From positions 11,237,861 through 11,301,860 of the forward strand of contig CM020501.1 in assembly GCA_009823395.1 (NCBI GenBank): 64,000 bases of DNA, written 5' to 3'. Position numbers and translations under genes: made by a program. Shown here piece by piece: positions 62,426 through 64,000 of the stretch; the stretch's first letter is position 1; the number at the start of each line of letters is the position of its first letter. Below the pieces are notes generated by a model. That model had not been told where the DNA came from, did not search any database, and saw nothing but the letters and a program-made list of their open reading frames with translations. This stretch comes from Thamnaconus septentrionalis. Taxonomy: Eukaryota > Chordata > Actinopteri > Tetraodontiformes > Monacanthidae.

Positions 62426-64000
62426 CAGGGCTGCGGTGCTCTTCTAGCCTCCGACTCTTGGCTCTCAGCGGCAGTCCGTGTCCCCGTCCAACCCTCGTGG
62501 TTCCTGGAAGCCAGCGAGTCCTTCTCCTCCCACAGAGAGAAGAGAGAACAAACACTCACTCAGACCCGAGAGTGACGTTGGCCAGACGCTGAGGAGATTT
62601 AAGTCGTGTCCGCTGCTGCTTTCATGTCTGCGCTCTCCTTGTGGAGTCTGGTCACCTCTGACAGTGACGGAGGTCACAACGTCTTCCACCCAACCCCACT
62701 GGCCTCTAATGAACTGGCAATTAGTTATTAAGCCTGAGGGGATTAACTCTGTCATTCAGACAGAAGGCCTGGGAATTTCATGCACTCTTGGTATTATTAC
62801 ATTCTTTGATTGATTAACCTTTTAATATGCATTATGTGCATTCAACAACTTGGTACTTAAAGAACCTTCTAATTAATATGAATCCAGTCATCTGAGGTCA
62901 GCAGCACACACTTTGGTTCAGAAATTAAACCACTAAGGTGGAAAAGAAACTTTTTTTTAACCAAACTTTTTTTCCGCCAAAGGGGGAAAGATTGCATGCG
63001 CTGTTTCGAAGTTTGAACAGCTCCACTTGGCTTGTTGTGAAATTAGCATGTTTTACTTAGAAAAGATGCAAGCAGAAACGTGTCTAAGTGCAAAAGCTTA
63101 GTTTTGAAATATGTTTTCAGCATAAATGACAAGTAGATGGTTACTCATCTTTCAGTAGTGTTCAACGGTGCTTGAAGCTCAGCTGTGGAGGAGAACTGAG
63201 CAGTGATCACAATAACAGGGCTAAAGATGTATTAAGGTGAGACCCAGTCAGTGTGGACAGTTTACAGTCAGTGCGACTGAGTCCTGTGTAGCTCAGCGAT
63301 GCCTGCAGCTGATTCGGGTGTTGATTTCACATCAGGTTAGTGTGCTGTGTGTTTTGAATACAAACAAAGCAGTGATAGTAGGTCAGCGGGACCGGACAGA
63401 CTGCTTTAACAGGAGCGACACTTTGTGATCTCCGACTGGAATAAACATGAAGTCAGGTCTCATGTTTGAACTCCTAATCTACATCATCTTTTTTTTCTAA
63501 ACGTCACTCCCACATAATCACAGCAACAAAAAAAAAAAAAAGGAAAAAGCTCAGCTCTGGATTAAAGCTTGTTTAGCTTCAGGCTAACTGGCAGTTTCGC
63601 TCCTGCTGCGACGTCCCATTTCCACGCCGGGTTAATCTCTAGCTTGATATGAACGCGCTTGACTTTAATTTTTCACTTTGAAAGTGGAGGAACGTGTATG
63701 TAAGTACCTCTGTCGGAAGCCGCGCCTCTTTTACTGGCTGGGGAGGCTAATGTCCACATGCTGCATCTTATCTGCAGCTCTGCAGGCGTGACGTCGTGTT
63801 TGCTGTGAGACGCAAAGCGAAACTGTCGACCCACCAGCTGGGAAACATCAGACAGTGGTCACTGGGGCTCTTCATGGTCGCTGACTGGTTCCACTCCGTG
63901 GCTCAGCCAGAAGTCAGACGGTCTGATTCCCAACCTGGGAGTCTGAATGCGAGCGATGCCTCAGTCCTCCGAGCCAAACAGGCCCGTCCGGCTCAGACAG

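Larger units (their letters stand above)
61614..64000 (+). other. fhip1a intron after the first coding exon, to window edge
   Basis: I found no further coding exon. It has a CAG repeat (62395-62424) and a short tandem repeat of GAATCTTA (62073-62099). Confidence 0.5.

Noticed and set aside
62348..62575. Poly-Q or poly-A protein from the CAG repeat
   Set aside because: Intronic, with no splice framing and no similarity beyond the repeat.

Overview
This is a vertebrate, almost certainly teleost fish, nuclear window. The genes are split into many short exons with GT-AG introns. The introns are AT-leaning and full of (CA)n/(GT)n microsatellites. The interspersed repeats look like teleost families: a chromodomain Ty3/Gypsy LTR element, retroposon 3' tails and a hAT-like MITE. 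The gene order lrba(-) - rps3a(+) - sh3d19(-) - fhip1a/fam160a1(+) matches human 4q31.3 as I remember it, except that no PRSS48 is seen between the last two. I cannot name the species. LAYOUT: (1) 1-24936, minus strand: the 5' part of lrba (LPS-responsive beige-like anchor), 14 coding exons plus one possible 42-nt cassette exon, about 653 residues. It covers the N-terminus, the ConA/LamG-like domain and the start of the alpha-solenoid (DUF4704-like) region. The PH-BEACH-WD40 half lies beyond the left edge. A 13.1-kb first intron and a CpG-rich promoter (about 24.7-25.8 kb, with a perfect NRF1-type palindrome) follow. (2) 25.8-28.4 kb: intergenic. (3) 28481-31509, plus strand: complete rps3a (eS1), six exons, 265 residues. 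(4) 31971-43536, minus strand: sh3d19, reconstructed as 21 coding exons in consistent phase, with a proline-rich N-terminal half and five SH3 domains. One missing base in the last exon breaks the final SH3 domain. It lies tail-to-tail with rps3a. (5) 44.7-64 kb, plus strand: the 5' end of fhip1a, with a CpG-rich probable first exon, a probable untranslated second exon and the first coding exon at 61509-61613. (6) 54444-60012: a 5.57-kb Ty3/Gypsy chromovirus-type retrotransposon, antisense inside the second fhip1a intron. It has a perfect 5-bp target duplication, a visible polypurine tract and a frameshift-ridden gag-pol. FUNCTION: the genes share no pathway I can defend. lrba acts in vesicle trafficking, rps3a in the 40S subunit, sh3d19 as an SH3 adaptor in endocytosis and shedding, and fhip1a in the FTS-Hook-FHIP dynein adaptor. 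Their linkage looks like old synteny. MOST INTERESTING: the right LTR of the retroelement is a mosaic of LTR sequence and the host flank that lies left of the element. The blocks are in order, and the offset converges on the length of the insertion. This is what results if an allele lacking the insertion was mis-aligned and merged into the consensus, so the insertion is probably heterozygous in the sequenced fish. Other leads are the lrba cassette exon, the sh3d19 one-base frameshift, an exon-spanning uORF in fhip1a, and a possible box C/D-like element in the last rps3a intron. I found no wholly new gene system. All exon borders were assigned by eye from splice sites, phase and protein similarity recalled from memory.
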